Origin: Eubacterium sp. MSJ-21
GTDB taxonomy: Bacteria; Bacillota; Clostridia; Lachnospirales; Lachnospiraceae
Assembly: GCF_018918185.1 (NCBI RefSeq)
Contig: NZ_JAHLPZ010000009.1
Location: forward strand, 55,484 to 119,483
DNA length: 64,000 bases
Direction of reading: 5' to 3'
Below are positions 1 to 7,728 of the stretch, piece by piece. Every line of letters starts with the position of its first letter. Positions within the stretch are counted from its first letter, which is position 1. Below the pieces are notes generated by a model. It was not told where the DNA came from. It made no database searches and saw only the letters and a list, made by a program, of their open reading frames with translations. A program made the position numbers and the translations under genes.

Positions 1-609
1 TTCGTGTGGGAGACGTTCCGGGATGGCAGCTGGCAGCCGCAGATTTCGATGCGGGCAGGGGAAATCCTTGCGGCACTCGGTACCCCCGGACAGGTGGATG
101 GTGTCTGGTCGGACATCCTTCATTCCAATGCCGTACAGTCGCGGCTTGAGTTAGATGGCGAGATCATCGCCTACAAAAACATACAGGAGCTTATGAAGCA
201 CCGGATTGCGCTTATGGAGTATGGAAACCATACGGAAATCTGCGAGAATCTGACCAACGAGGAAAACATTCTTCTCCCGACATATCCACGCATATGTTCA
301 GCATTCGGGTTTTATCAGAAGCAGCAAAAGTATATATTGGAAGACAATTTCCTGGGATTGGACAGGCGGGACATCGAGCTGCTGAACCCTGAGACAGAAG
401 CCTGGAAAATAGGAATCTATCGTTATAAGCTGTTTCATCCGTGTGTGCTGATCCTGAAAAACATGCTGCAAAATCTAAACGTCCGGGAGGTCGCATGGCT
501 GAAACGGGAATTGCGGGAGATCGTGGGAAGAGGAAGCAGCGTCCTTCTGCTCGAAAACGAGAGTAAAGTCTGTGTGGATGTTGCGGACCGGCTGGAGGTG
601 ATAGCTTGA
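1..609 (+). CDS. Degenerate sugar ABC transporter ATPase-like protein (5' end outside window)
   Basis: Only the C-terminal part is visible; the frame is open from base 1, so the gene begins upstream. The pattern of the last 100 residues (HPCVLILKN, then a helix, then GRGSSVLLLENE and a DRLEVI end) follows the Walker B to H-loop region of RbsA-type ATPases, and NLTNEENILLP resembles the Q-loop neighbourhood. The LSGGQ signature and the DEP of Walker B are not recognisable, so it is probably catalytically inactive or a strongly diverged second nucleotide-binding half. It overlaps the next permease gene by four bases, so translation is likely coupled. The ABC assignment is an inference from fold-level pattern and context; the function could differ. 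Confidence 0.5.
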   Translation, partial: FVWETFRDGSWQPQISMRAGEILAALGTPGQVDGVWSDILHSNAVQSRLELDGEIIAYKNIQELMKHRIALMEYGNHTEICENLTNEENILLPTYPRICSAFGFYQKQQKYILEDNFLGLDRRDIELLNPETEAWKIGIYRYKLFHPCVLILKNMLQNLNVREVAWLKRELREIVGRGSSVLLLENESKVCVDVADRLEVIA

Positions 610-1514
610 AGACTGTGCGGCCATTTTTTGATAAATATCATATGGAAATCGGAAATATAGTGTTGATCCTGGTTCTTGCTATTGCGTTGTTCCCCAGACT
701 TTCTGCAGACTATGTGCTGCATCAGTTTGTGATTATCGTACTGTTGACGATGGGACTCTCGCTCGAGATGCTGAGCGGTGTTTTGGATTTCGCATTTATG
801 GCGGAAATCGCAATGACGACGTGCCTGGGCGGACTATGCCTGCGGGCAGGGTTTCCGGTCTGGGTGAGCTTAACGGTTATGATACTGGCACAGATGCTGT
901 TCGGGATGACAAAGGGACTTCTGATCGGAAAAATCCGTGTAAACCCTATTTTGCTGACCTTCATTTTGCAGCAGATCTATCAGGGGATAGCTGCCGTGTT
1001 CGGGGATGCAATACAGGCACCAATCTCGAAGAATTACTATGGTTCCTATACGTTCTGGATGATTTTTTCCGGTATTGCAGTTGTAATCTACGTGTTCCTG
1101 CAGTTCCTGCTTACACATACATATTATGGGAAATACGTACGGATGCTGGGAGAAAATGAAACCTCGGTCAAAAACAGCGGAATCCGTTTTGATATGTGCC
1201 GCATGATTATCTGTGGAATCAGTGGTATTGTATTTGCCCAGGTGGCAATGATCTTTTTGTTCATCACCAATGGCGGCAGTGCCGGTATTGGCAGGAGATA
1301 CCTGTATCCGGTAATTGCGGCAGCGTGTCTTGGCGGAATAAACTTTCTAAAAGGAAAAGGGAACCTGCGCGGCACTGTTTTGGGCAGTCTGTCCATGGTG
1401 CTTCTTCTGAATCTGTCAGCGGGGCTTTCTCTTTACAGCTATTTTTCTTATATCTGGGAAATCGCAATTCTTGTAATTGCGGTGGTTATTTTCGCAAGGG
1501 AGAGAAAGAACTGA
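606..1514 (+). CDS. Simple-sugar ABC transporter permease (RbsC/BPD_transp_2 type)
   Basis: A 302-residue polytopic membrane protein with about eight to nine hydrophobic segments, matching the length of RbsC-like permeases. The C-terminal motif AAACLGGINFLKGKGNLRGTVLG corresponds in pattern to the conserved cytoplasmic loop of this family (compare AACLGGVSIAGGEGKISGTVVG in the second permease at 10.9-11.8 kb). Translation probably starts at the TTG at 606, which overlaps the upstream stop and is preceded by GGAGGTGA a few bases away. It lies between a degenerate ATPase and the substrate-binding lipoprotein gene. With the second permease it may form a heterodimeric channel. Substrate is unknown. 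Confidence 0.8.
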   Translation: MKTVRPFFDKYHMEIGNIVLILVLAIALFPRLSADYVLHQFVIIVLLTMGLSLEMLSGVLDFAFMAEIAMTTCLGGLCLRAGFPVWVSLTVMILAQMLFGMTKGLLIGKIRVNPILLTFILQQIYQGIAAVFGDAIQAPISKNYYGSYTFWMIFSGIAVVIYVFLQFLLTHTYYGKYVRMLGENETSVKNSGIRFDMCRMIICGISGIVFAQVAMIFLFITNGGSAGIGRRYLYPVIAAACLGGINFLKGKGNLRGTVLGSLSMVLLLNLSAGLSLYSYFSYIWEIAILVIAVVIFARERKN

Positions 1515-1686
1515 AAATCCTCTCCCTAAATCCGAAACTTGTCCGATTGTGGGAAGGGCAGATCCTCCATATAATAAAACCATCAGATAGATACATCGAA
1601 ATGATCCCACCGGAAGCCGGACGTGCTTTTGCCATTTCCCTGTATCTGACGGAAGAAAAAACAAAGAAAATGAGGAGGAAATGACT

Positions 1687-2646
1687 ATGAAAAAACGAAA
1701 GAGATTGTTTGGTATTTTGTTGGCAGTAGTTATGACAGTAGCAATGATGACAGGATGTTCCGCAGGAAAGGGCGGCACATCCGGAAGTGGAGTAAAGGTA
1801 GGATTCCTGGCGCCGACACTCCAGACGGAGTTTATGATTGGAATCGATGAGAAGCTTCACGAGGAATGTGACAATCGTGGATGGGATTATGTATCTGCAA
1901 GCTTCGATAACGATTCGGCAGCAGCCGTATCTGCAATCGAGAACATGGTAACCGGAAATTGTAATTACATCGTAGCGATGGTATCCGATACATCCTGTGA
2001 CGATGCGCTCAGGGCAGCACAGGAAAAGGGCGTCAAGATCATTGAATGTGGTGTTGAGACAGCAGTACATGATCTCGTGCTCAAAACTGACCAGTATTCT
2101 ATCGGAACACAGATCGGTGATATGGCAGCAGACTGGCTGAACAGCCAGCTCGGCGGCGAAGGAAACATCGTAGTATATACAACCTATCAGAATCAGGACA
2201 TGCAGGATCGTGGACAGGGTATCCAGGATGCAATCAAGGAGAAAGCTCCGAATGTCAATATTCTGGAAGTCGTTGATATCGGTAAGGATGTTGTAGGATC
2301 CGGAACAACAACGACAGAGACGATGCTTCAGAAATATTCGAACCTGAACGGAATCGTGTGCTATGGTGATGCGGCAGCGGTAGAATCTGTCGAGGCAGTG
2401 AAGGCAGCAGGCAAGGACAACGAAAACTTCGGCGTATTCGCCTGTGACGGTACAAATCAGGCTTTGAAGGGTATCAATGACGGAACATGCATGCGAGGTA
2501 CGATGTACTTCGAGGCGCTTGGAAGTGTCGTAGCGAAATATATCCAGGAGTTGGTTGACGGCAAGACATTTGATGCGGCAATCGAAACTCCGATCCACGC
2601 AGTAACAAAGGCAAATATCGCAGATTACTATAAAGCAGACAAATAA
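1687..2646 (+). CDS. Sugar ABC transporter substrate-binding lipoprotein
   Basis: A 319-residue protein of the periplasmic-binding-protein-4 (RbsB-like) family. The N-terminus is a lysine-rich lipoprotein signal ending in a MMTGC lipobox, so the mature protein should be tethered outside the membrane. Two Rossmann-like lobes are suggested by KVGFLAPT near the start and by NLNGIVCYGDAAA and FGVFACDGT later, as in RbsB. An in-frame ATG at 1681 abuts the AGGAGG site directly, whereas ATG 1687 has a normal spacing of six bases, so 1687 was chosen. It would deliver substrate to the permeases encoded on either side. The ligand cannot be deduced. Confidence 0.9.
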   Translation: MKKRKRLFGILLAVVMTVAMMTGCSAGKGGTSGSGVKVGFLAPTLQTEFMIGIDEKLHEECDNRGWDYVSASFDNDSAAAVSAIENMVTGNCNYIVAMVSDTSCDDALRAAQEKGVKIIECGVETAVHDLVLKTDQYSIGTQIGDMAADWLNSQLGGEGNIVVYTTYQNQDMQDRGQGIQDAIKEKAPNVNILEVVDIGKDVVGSGTTTTETMLQKYSNLNGIVCYGDAAAVESVEAVKAAGKDNENFGVFACDGTNQALKGINDGTCMRGTMYFEALGSVVAKYIQELVDGKTFDAAIETPIHAVTKANIADYYKADK

Positions 2647-2657
2647 AGATTGCAAAA

Positions 2658-2691
2658 AGAATGCCTCTGGTGAATCATCGGAGGCATTCTT
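2658..2691 (+). promoter_or_regulatory. Intergenic stem-loop between binding protein and ATPase genes
   Basis: AAGAATGCCTC pairs perfectly with GAGGCATTCTT around a 12-base loop (11-bp stem). There is no U-run after it, so it is not a canonical terminator. In binding-protein-dependent operons such hairpins commonly protect the 3' end of the binding-protein message and lower expression of the downstream ATPase; that role is inferred here. Confidence 0.7.
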
Positions 2692-2709
2692 AGAAAGGGG
2701 ATGAACTCT

Positions 2710-4209
2710 GTGAAAAACATACTGAGTGTAAAAAATATCGTAAAAACATATCCCGGCGTTATCGCAATCAATGATGTATCGTTCGATGTAGAAGAAGGTG
2801 AGATCCACGCTCTGATCGGTGAAAACGGAGCAGGAAAATCAACCCTGATCAAGGTATTGTCGGGAGCAATTGTTCCGGATTCCGGAACGATTGAGCTGGA
2901 AGGCAAACAATACAACCAGATGACACCGAAGCTTGCAAAAGATCTGGGAATTGAGGTCATCTATCAGGAATTTACGCTGGTGCCGGGCATCAGCGCAGCG
3001 GAAAATGTATTTCTCGGTGACAAGACGAAGCCAGGTGCGTTCTGCGACATCAAAGATCGCGAAGCGCGTGCGAAGAAAATATTTGATGACCTTCGGGTAG
3101 ATATTGATGTATCCCGACAGGTAAAGACAATGTCACCGGCGCATCAGCAGCTTGTCGAAATTGCGAAGGCAGTCAGCCGGAATGTAAAGATTCTGATTAT
3201 GGATGAGCCGACTGCACCATTGACGGTCAGCGAGGTAGAGACGCTGTTTCGTATTGTGCGGGAATTAAAAGCAAAAGGTGTGACGATCATCTTTATCTCC
3301 CACCGGTTGGAGGAGCTGTTCGAGCTTGCGGACCGCGTAACGGTTATGCGGGATGGCTGCTATGTCGGTACAGAAAATATAAAAGACATCGACAGGCAGA
3401 AGCTGATCACGATGATGGCAGGCCGTGAACTCAAGGAATCGTATCCGTCGCGTATCAGTCAGATCGGCGAGGAAGCATTGCGGGTAGAGCATCTGACAGG
3501 AAATGGAGACCATGATATTTCGTTTACCCTGCATCGGGGAGAAATCCTTGGATTTGCCGGACTGGTTGGCGCCGGCCGTACCGAGCTGATGCGGGTAATC
3601 TATGGTGCTGATCCGATTGAAAGCGGAAAGATTTTTGTAAATGGCAAGGAAACAAATATCCGTACATGTCAACAGGCAATCCGGCATGGAATCGGATATA
3701 TCCCGGAGGACCGGAAGGCGCATGGCGCATTTCTCCGGATGAGCATCAAATGGAATGTCGTCGTAAATAACCTGCGTGGCATCTCCAAAGGACCATTCGT
3801 TGATGAGAAGCTGGAAAACCGGATTGCCGAGGATTATGAGGAGAAATTCCAGATCAAGACACCATCCCTCGAGCAAAGGGTGGAGAATCTCTCGGGCGGT
3901 AATCAGCAGAAGGTTGTAATCGCAAAGACACTTGCAGCAAACAGTGAAATCATCATCTTTGATGAACCGACGCGGGGAATTGATGTCGGTGCCAAGCAGG
4001 AGATTTACAAACTGATGAATCAGCTTGCCGGTGAAGGGAAGGCAATCATTATGGTAAGCTCGGATATGCCGGAGCTTTTGGGTATGTCTGACCGGATTAT
4101 CACCATCTACGAGGGCAGGAAGACCGGAGAGCTTGCGAAATCAGAATTCGACCAGAACTATATTCTGGATTTAGCATCAGGAGGCGAGGAACATGGAAAA
4201 AACAAGTAA
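2710..4209 (+). CDS. Sugar ABC transporter ATP-binding protein (RbsA/MglA type)
   Basis: About 499 residues with two ABC ATPase halves. The first half has Walker A GENGAGKST, a relaxed signature (MSPAHQQLVEIAKA) and Walker B ILIMDEPTAPL. The second half has a modified Walker A (GLVGAGRTEL), a good LSGGNQQK signature and IIFDEPTRGID. This asymmetry is typical of RbsA/MglA. GTG at 2710 is preferred because AGAAAGGGG lies nine bases upstream; the ATG at 2701 touches the ribosome binding site. The 3' end overlaps the start of the split permease gene (ATG at 4193) by 17 bases, so the two were translationally coupled before the element inserted. It energises import of the sugar bound by the upstream lipoprotein. 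Confidence 0.93.
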   Translation: MKNILSVKNIVKTYPGVIAINDVSFDVEEGEIHALIGENGAGKSTLIKVLSGAIVPDSGTIELEGKQYNQMTPKLAKDLGIEVIYQEFTLVPGISAAENVFLGDKTKPGAFCDIKDREARAKKIFDDLRVDIDVSRQVKTMSPAHQQLVEIAKAVSRNVKILIMDEPTAPLTVSEVETLFRIVRELKAKGVTIIFISHRLEELFELADRVTVMRDGCYVGTENIKDIDRQKLITMMAGRELKESYPSRISQIGEEALRVEHLTGNGDHDISFTLHRGEILGFAGLVGAGRTELMRVIYGADPIESGKIFVNGKETNIRTCQQAIRHGIGYIPEDRKAHGAFLRMSIKWNVVVNNLRGISKGPFVDEKLENRIAEDYEEKFQIKTPSLEQRVENLSGGNQQKVVIAKTLAANSEIIIFDEPTRGIDVGAKQEIYKLMNQLAGEGKAIIMVSSDMPELLGMSDRIITIYEGRKTGELAKSEFDQNYILDLASGGEEHGKNK

Positions 4210-4249
4210 TAAATTTATAACTTTTTATAATGTTTTTTGTATCAAGTGA
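4193..4249 (+). pseudogene. 5' fragment of the permease gene interrupted by the integrated element
   Basis: An ATG overlapping the ATPase gene end opens a frame (MEKTSNKFITFYNVFC) that runs into the element and stops at 4247. The matching 3' part is at 10856-11794. Joining base 4240 to base 10856 keeps the codon phase and gives a hydrophilic start followed by KRKKFGIYVFLVAVV, a normal RbsC-type N-terminus leading into the first membrane segment. That restored frame is the main argument that the element sits inside one gene. Confidence 0.8.
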
Positions 4250-4255
4250 ATACAA
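4240..4255 (+). repeat. Left terminal inverted repeat of the integrated element (attL side)
   Basis: TATCAAGTGAATACAA matches the reverse complement of 10843-10858 (TATCGAGTGAATACAA) at 15 of 16 positions. It starts at the presumed AT crossover dinucleotide and is likely one arm of the recombinase binding site. Confidence 0.75.
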
Positions 4256-4431
4256 AACATATAAAATCAAAACGATTAGTGCTTCATACGCTCAATACAG
4301 ATTATGAATACATAGATTGCGTTAAGCGAGGACGAAACCCTAAATATGAAACAAAAACAATTCATGGGTATGCCGAAGCATTTATAAATCTAATCGAAGC
4401 ACCGATTGTTGTCAATGGAAAAGTGATTTAA
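4246..4431 (+). CDS. Hypothetical small basic protein at the element's left end
   Basis: A frame of about 61 residues beginning at a GTG inside the left terminal repeat. The product is rich in Lys, Arg, Thr and Tyr (RLVLHTLNTDYEYIDCVKRG, then GYAEAFINLIEAPIVV). No ribosome binding site is evident in the integrated state; in the excised circle this end would follow the recombinase gene, so it might be expressed only after excision. A good terminator follows at 4438. I do not recognise the family. It may be a real short element gene or the tail of a longer one; there is no signal peptide or membrane segment. Confidence 0.45.
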   Translation: MNTKHIKSKRLVLHTLNTDYEYIDCVKRGRNPKYETKTIHGYAEAFINLIEAPIVVNGKVI

Positions 4432-4437
4432 GTCACT

Positions 4438-4466
4438 AAGGCTGATTAAGTTCAGCCTTTTTTATT
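4438..4466 (+). terminator. Rho-independent terminator after the small element ORF
   Basis: AAGGCTGA pairs with TCAGCCTT around a six-base loop and runs into a T-rich tract. It separates the left-end ORF from the next element genes. Confidence 0.8.
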
Positions 4467-4539
4467 TGTCACGAAGGGCTATTTAATTATAACAAGCGGT
4501 AGTATGTCCGCCGATTAAAAGCAAAGGAGAATAAACATT

Positions 4540-4872
4540 ATGAAGAAACTTAATTTATTTCAGCAATTCAATTTTGGAGCATGGGCGAAAGACAAGCAAT
4601 TTATGATTCAATCTATCAAGTGGAATGACAAAAAAGGGTGTGTCAGTATTGATGTAATCATCACGGAAGACAATACCGATTATGGAGATGAAAACGTCAG
4701 CAACATCTTTGAAAAATTCAAGGTTCATCTAATTAAAGATACCGATGAAGATGATGTCGAAAAATATCATATTAGAGACAAAATCATTTTCAAGAATATC
4801 GGCAAATGTAGTGTATGGGGAGACTATGCAAGTCAGCTTTCTGTTGAAGCAATTATTGAGGTGGTAGAATGA
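4540..4872 (+). CDS. Hypothetical element protein preceding the FtsK-like ATPase
   Basis: A 110-residue acidic cytoplasmic protein with a good AAAGGAG ribosome binding site. It shows alternating short strands (GCVSIDVIITED, NIFEKFKVHLIKD, KIIFKNIGK, SQLSVEAIIEVVE), suggesting a small beta-rich fold. No signal peptide or membrane segment. Its stop overlaps the start of the FtsK-like gene by four bases, indicating translational coupling and probably a shared role in replication or transfer. Small proteins are often encoded just upstream of FtsK-like coupling proteins in Tn916-like elements, but I do not see convincing similarity to a named family here. Confidence 0.75.
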   Translation: MKKLNLFQQFNFGAWAKDKQFMIQSIKWNDKKGCVSIDVIITEDNTDYGDENVSNIFEKFKVHLIKDTDEDDVEKYHIRDKIIFKNIGKCSVWGDYASQLSVEAIIEVVE

Positions 4873-6116
4873 TAATCAGTAAGCGTAAGTATTACTGTAA
4901 CTTTCTTCTATGTATGTTGGTTGTGGGCGTACTTTTATTTATGAGTGCGCCTATCGCCAATAAATATTTATTTCATATTAGCATAGTGAATGATATATGC
5001 CGATATGCGATCATTATGGAAGGCATAATCATAGTTGCGGTAATCACAATCATATTGATAAAAAATCGAGGACTTAAAAATTTCATAAGCAATCGTATTT
5101 TACTATCGCATATAGAAAGTAATCTAATTTCTGTAGGTGCATACATAAAACAAGATGATAAAGTATTTGTTGAACTTCCGAGAATCAAAATCAAAAAAGG
5201 CATTATAAAAATAAGCCTGAAAAATCTAAGGATTCGTACAATCATTGAAAGATATTTAGACTCATTTTCTACTGCTCTTCCTGAGCGGTACATTGTTGAG
5301 GACTATTTTATTTCACAAAACAATGCCGAAGTAATTATTGTCTATGAAGATATGAAAAATTATAGGCCTGAACAATATGCACTTTATGATTATGTAAGTA
5401 AGATAAAATCAATGGATTTGCTATCGTTATATTTTGATAAAAAGCATATCGTATCTTTAAGAGACTATCCTCATTTTTTAATAAGCGGTCAATCGGGTAG
5501 CGGAAAATCATATCTTGCAAATCAAATAGTCGTTCAAGCAATTATTAAAGGGTATGAAGTCGTAATATTAGACCCAAAGCGTTCCTATGGCTTATATCGG
5601 GACTTTGCTGATTATAGTTATGAATTAGATGATATCGTATCAAAATTAAAATCTGTGGAATCTGAGATGTCTGAGAGGATGAAACAATTACAACCGGAGT
5701 TAGATAAAAAACCGAATGTTCTTGCGGTTGATGTAGGATTCAAACCAATGCTTGTTGTAATTGAGGAATACATCTCATTGATATCTTCACTTGATAAGAA
5801 GCAAAAAGAGGAAGTCGAACGCATTGTTAAAAATCTGAGTGTGCTTGCAAGACAGAGCAACATTCATATTTTAATGGTAATGCAGGCGGCGGGCACAGAA
5901 AATATAAATGCAACTACGAGAAGCAATCTTACAAAGATTCTTTTAGGAAATGCACAATCTAATATTTTGACTGCTACTTTTGGAACTGGTGCAGACATAC
6001 CAAATGTTCATAGTAAAATGAGCAAAGGTGAAGGCTTGATACAACTTGATAGAATTACAATGCTCAGAGTACCAAAGATTGATGATATAGAAAGTTTTAA
6101 GGAAGTAATCGGCTGA
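4869..6116 (+). CDS. FtsK/SpoIIIE-like DNA translocase or coupling protein
   Basis: A 415-residue protein with two N-terminal membrane segments (about residues 11-30 and 46-64) and a C-terminal P-loop ATPase. Walker A is GQSGSGKS near residue 207 and Walker B is MLVVIEEY near residue 294, followed by SVLARQSNIHILMVMQ, the pattern of FtsK/TcpA proteins. Such proteins pump DNA through membrane pores; in Tn916-type elements they act as coupling proteins, and in actinobacterial AICEs an FtsK-like protein alone transfers double-stranded DNA. Translation overlaps the upstream gene. It is shorter than chromosomal FtsK and lacks the gamma domain. Its presence suggests the element can move between cells; the route is inferred. 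Confidence 0.85.
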   Translation: MIISKRKYYCNFLLCMLVVGVLLFMSAPIANKYLFHISIVNDICRYAIIMEGIIIVAVITIILIKNRGLKNFISNRILLSHIESNLISVGAYIKQDDKVFVELPRIKIKKGIIKISLKNLRIRTIIERYLDSFSTALPERYIVEDYFISQNNAEVIIVYEDMKNYRPEQYALYDYVSKIKSMDLLSLYFDKKHIVSLRDYPHFLISGQSGSGKSYLANQIVVQAIIKGYEVVILDPKRSYGLYRDFADYSYELDDIVSKLKSVESEMSERMKQLQPELDKKPNVLAVDVGFKPMLVVIEEYISLISSLDKKQKEEVERIVKNLSVLARQSNIHILMVMQAAGTENINATTRSNLTKILLGNAQSNILTATFGTGADIPNVHSKMSKGEGLIQLDRITMLRVPKIDDIESFKEVIG

Positions 6117-6230
6117 TGTGTCGCAGACTGACATTAGCCGATAAAAAGCTAAAATAATGGTATATTTGTATATTTTAAGGTTGTAAAATCCGAGGATGCT
6201 TTATATAATATAATTTGAATAAATAGATAC

Positions 6231-6300
6231 ATTTGAGTTATCACTCCTTATCACTCCTTATCACTCCTTATCACTCCTTATCACTCCTTATCACTCAAAT
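6231..6300. repeat. Array of five 10-bp direct repeats flanked by an inverted repeat
   Basis: TCACTCCTTA is repeated five times without change (6241-6290), followed by a partial sixth unit TCACTCAAAT. ATTTGAGT at 6231 and ACTCAAAT at 6293 form an inverted repeat around the array. Ten bases is close to one helical turn, so a protein could bind every unit on one DNA face, as in iterons. The complement contains GGAGTGA, also found in the inverted repeat before the recombinase gene. Confidence 0.85.
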
Positions 6301-6416
6301 TCTTGTATATTGTATATACAAAAATAGTAGATAATGATGTAAGCCACAAAACACAATAATACAAGATTCCGTAGTAAAGATAAGAAGTGCTCAAAAAAGA
6401 TGAAAGGATGAAGAAA

Positions 6417-7106
6417 ATGAAAAAATTCAAAAGTCTTGCAAGCACACATATTAGAAAAATAGCAATTCTTCTTGTAATGTCCACTTTGTCATCTACTATA
6501 CTTTGTAGCTGTGGCGATGACAAAAATTCTACACAGATTGAGACTACTACTCAGAAGCCTGAGGAGACTACTACTCAGAAGTCTGATGAAGTTAAAGACG
6601 AAAAGACTGAGCGTCAGAATCAGGATGCAGATCCTACTGAAGCTACAACTCAGGAGACTAATGACACCAAGCCTTCTACTCAGCATACAAATCAGTCAAC
6701 TGAACCTACAACTCAGGCTCATGTACATAACTTTAAGTCTGAAACCTACTACACTACAGAAACTCAAACAGTTCACCATGACGCAGTAACCCATACAGTC
6801 CACCACGAAGCTGTAACTCATCAGGAAACAAAATATAAAACAGAAACCATTGAAAGATCTGGCTATATGTGTAGTGATGGAGCATTCTTTGAAAATGAGG
6901 TTGATGCAGCTAGGTATGCTGATGAGCATTTACTTAGTTATTTTTCTTGTAAGACAACAGAGACAGTTCAGGTACCTTATACTGAAACAGTTGTTGATCA
7001 GGCTGCATATGATGAAACAATCACAGATAAACCTGCATGGGATGAAACAGTTGAAGTTCAGGTTCCTCACACAAGAAATGTATGTTCTTGCGGAGCTACT
7101 GAGTAA
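6417..7106 (+). CDS. Threonine-rich lipoprotein with repeated His/Tyr motifs, element cargo
   Basis: About 229 residues. The N-terminus has basic residues, a hydrophobic stretch and a Cys-containing end (TILCSCGDD), consistent with a lipoprotein or secretion signal. A low-complexity Thr/Gln/Glu linker (TTTQKPEETTTQK and similar) follows. The C-terminal half carries repeated phrases: VHHDAVTH then VHHEAVTH, and VVDQAAYDETITD then AWDETV, and ends in a Cys pair (CSCG). ATG 6417 is chosen over the upstream GTG and ATG because GAAAGGA lies at normal spacing. A terminator follows directly, so it is a single-gene unit. Function unknown; surface exposure is inferred. It may be a surface exclusion or adhesion factor, without evidence. 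Confidence 0.7.
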   Translation: MKKFKSLASTHIRKIAILLVMSTLSSTILCSCGDDKNSTQIETTTQKPEETTTQKSDEVKDEKTERQNQDADPTEATTQETNDTKPSTQHTNQSTEPTTQAHVHNFKSETYYTTETQTVHHDAVTHTVHHEAVTHQETKYKTETIERSGYMCSDGAFFENEVDAARYADEHLLSYFSCKTTETVQVPYTETVVDQAAYDETITDKPAWDETVEVQVPHTRNVCSCGATE

Positions 7107-7128
7107 TCTAAGAAAATTCAACTATACT

Positions 7129-7160
7129 GGAGCTTGGAGAAATCTAAGCTCCTTTTTTAT
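7129..7160 (+). terminator. Rho-independent terminator after the lipoprotein gene
   Basis: GGAGCTT pairs with AAGCTCC and is followed by TTTTTTATTT. Confidence 0.85.
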
Positions 7161-7728
7161 TTAACTCGTCTGAATTTTGAGCCTACTATAGTTAGCTAAG
7201 ATACATACTTCTAGTACCGAGTGATGTAGTACACTTACTGCACCACTTTATTTTTATGGTTATTCAGTTTTGTATTGGGTTAATGATCTGTCATTTGATA
7301 AGTTGACTTTTCTTTAGACGCTCTTTTTATCGATTGGGTAGATTCGATTCAGAACTGATATGAATTTTTCAAGGTTCAGATTATTCAAAGATTTATCGAA
7401 TTAGTCTGACAAAAGTTAAGGCTTTTTGTTTGCAAAAATTCTTTGTGCAATATGTATATCAGGGAAGAGCTATTTATATTTAAGGGAGTATCAAAATTTC
7501 GCGTTTTCGTCGGCATATCGCTGAAAATCAAAAAGTTTCAAAAATCACTTGTAATATTGAATTATATTGGGTAAAGTGAATACAAGAGAAAACAAGTGTA
7601 AGCCACTCCGCTTAGAAGATTTTTTAGAACATCACTTAGTTTGTTTCTCGTGGATGGATGCGAAAAATGCCTATTGTCGATTACGACTATATTTGAATAC
7701 AAACCTCTATTAAGAAAGAAGGAATACT
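7161..7728. other. Long untranslated region before the replication gene (candidate origin)
   Basis: About 570 bases with no supportable gene. It contains TAAAGTGAATACAA at 7572-7585, nearly identical to the terminal repeats, and a weaker TTTGAATACAAA at 7692. A non-coding stretch next to an HUH replication gene is a common place for a double-strand origin, but I cannot identify the nick site. Confidence 0.4.

Noticed and set aside
1486..2808. 440-codon open frame on the minus strand across the binding-protein gene
   Set aside because: It is antisense to a clear lipoprotein gene, is rich in Cys/Ile/His runs of a shadow frame, and has no ribosome binding site.
4540..4872. Assignment to the DUF961 (YdcP) family of Tn916-like elements
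   Set aside because: Position before an FtsK-like gene fits, but the residue pattern is not convincing, so it stays hypothetical.
6231..6300. CRISPR-like direct repeats
   Set aside because: Units of 10 bp repeat without any spacers and there are no cas genes; this is an iteron-like tandem array.
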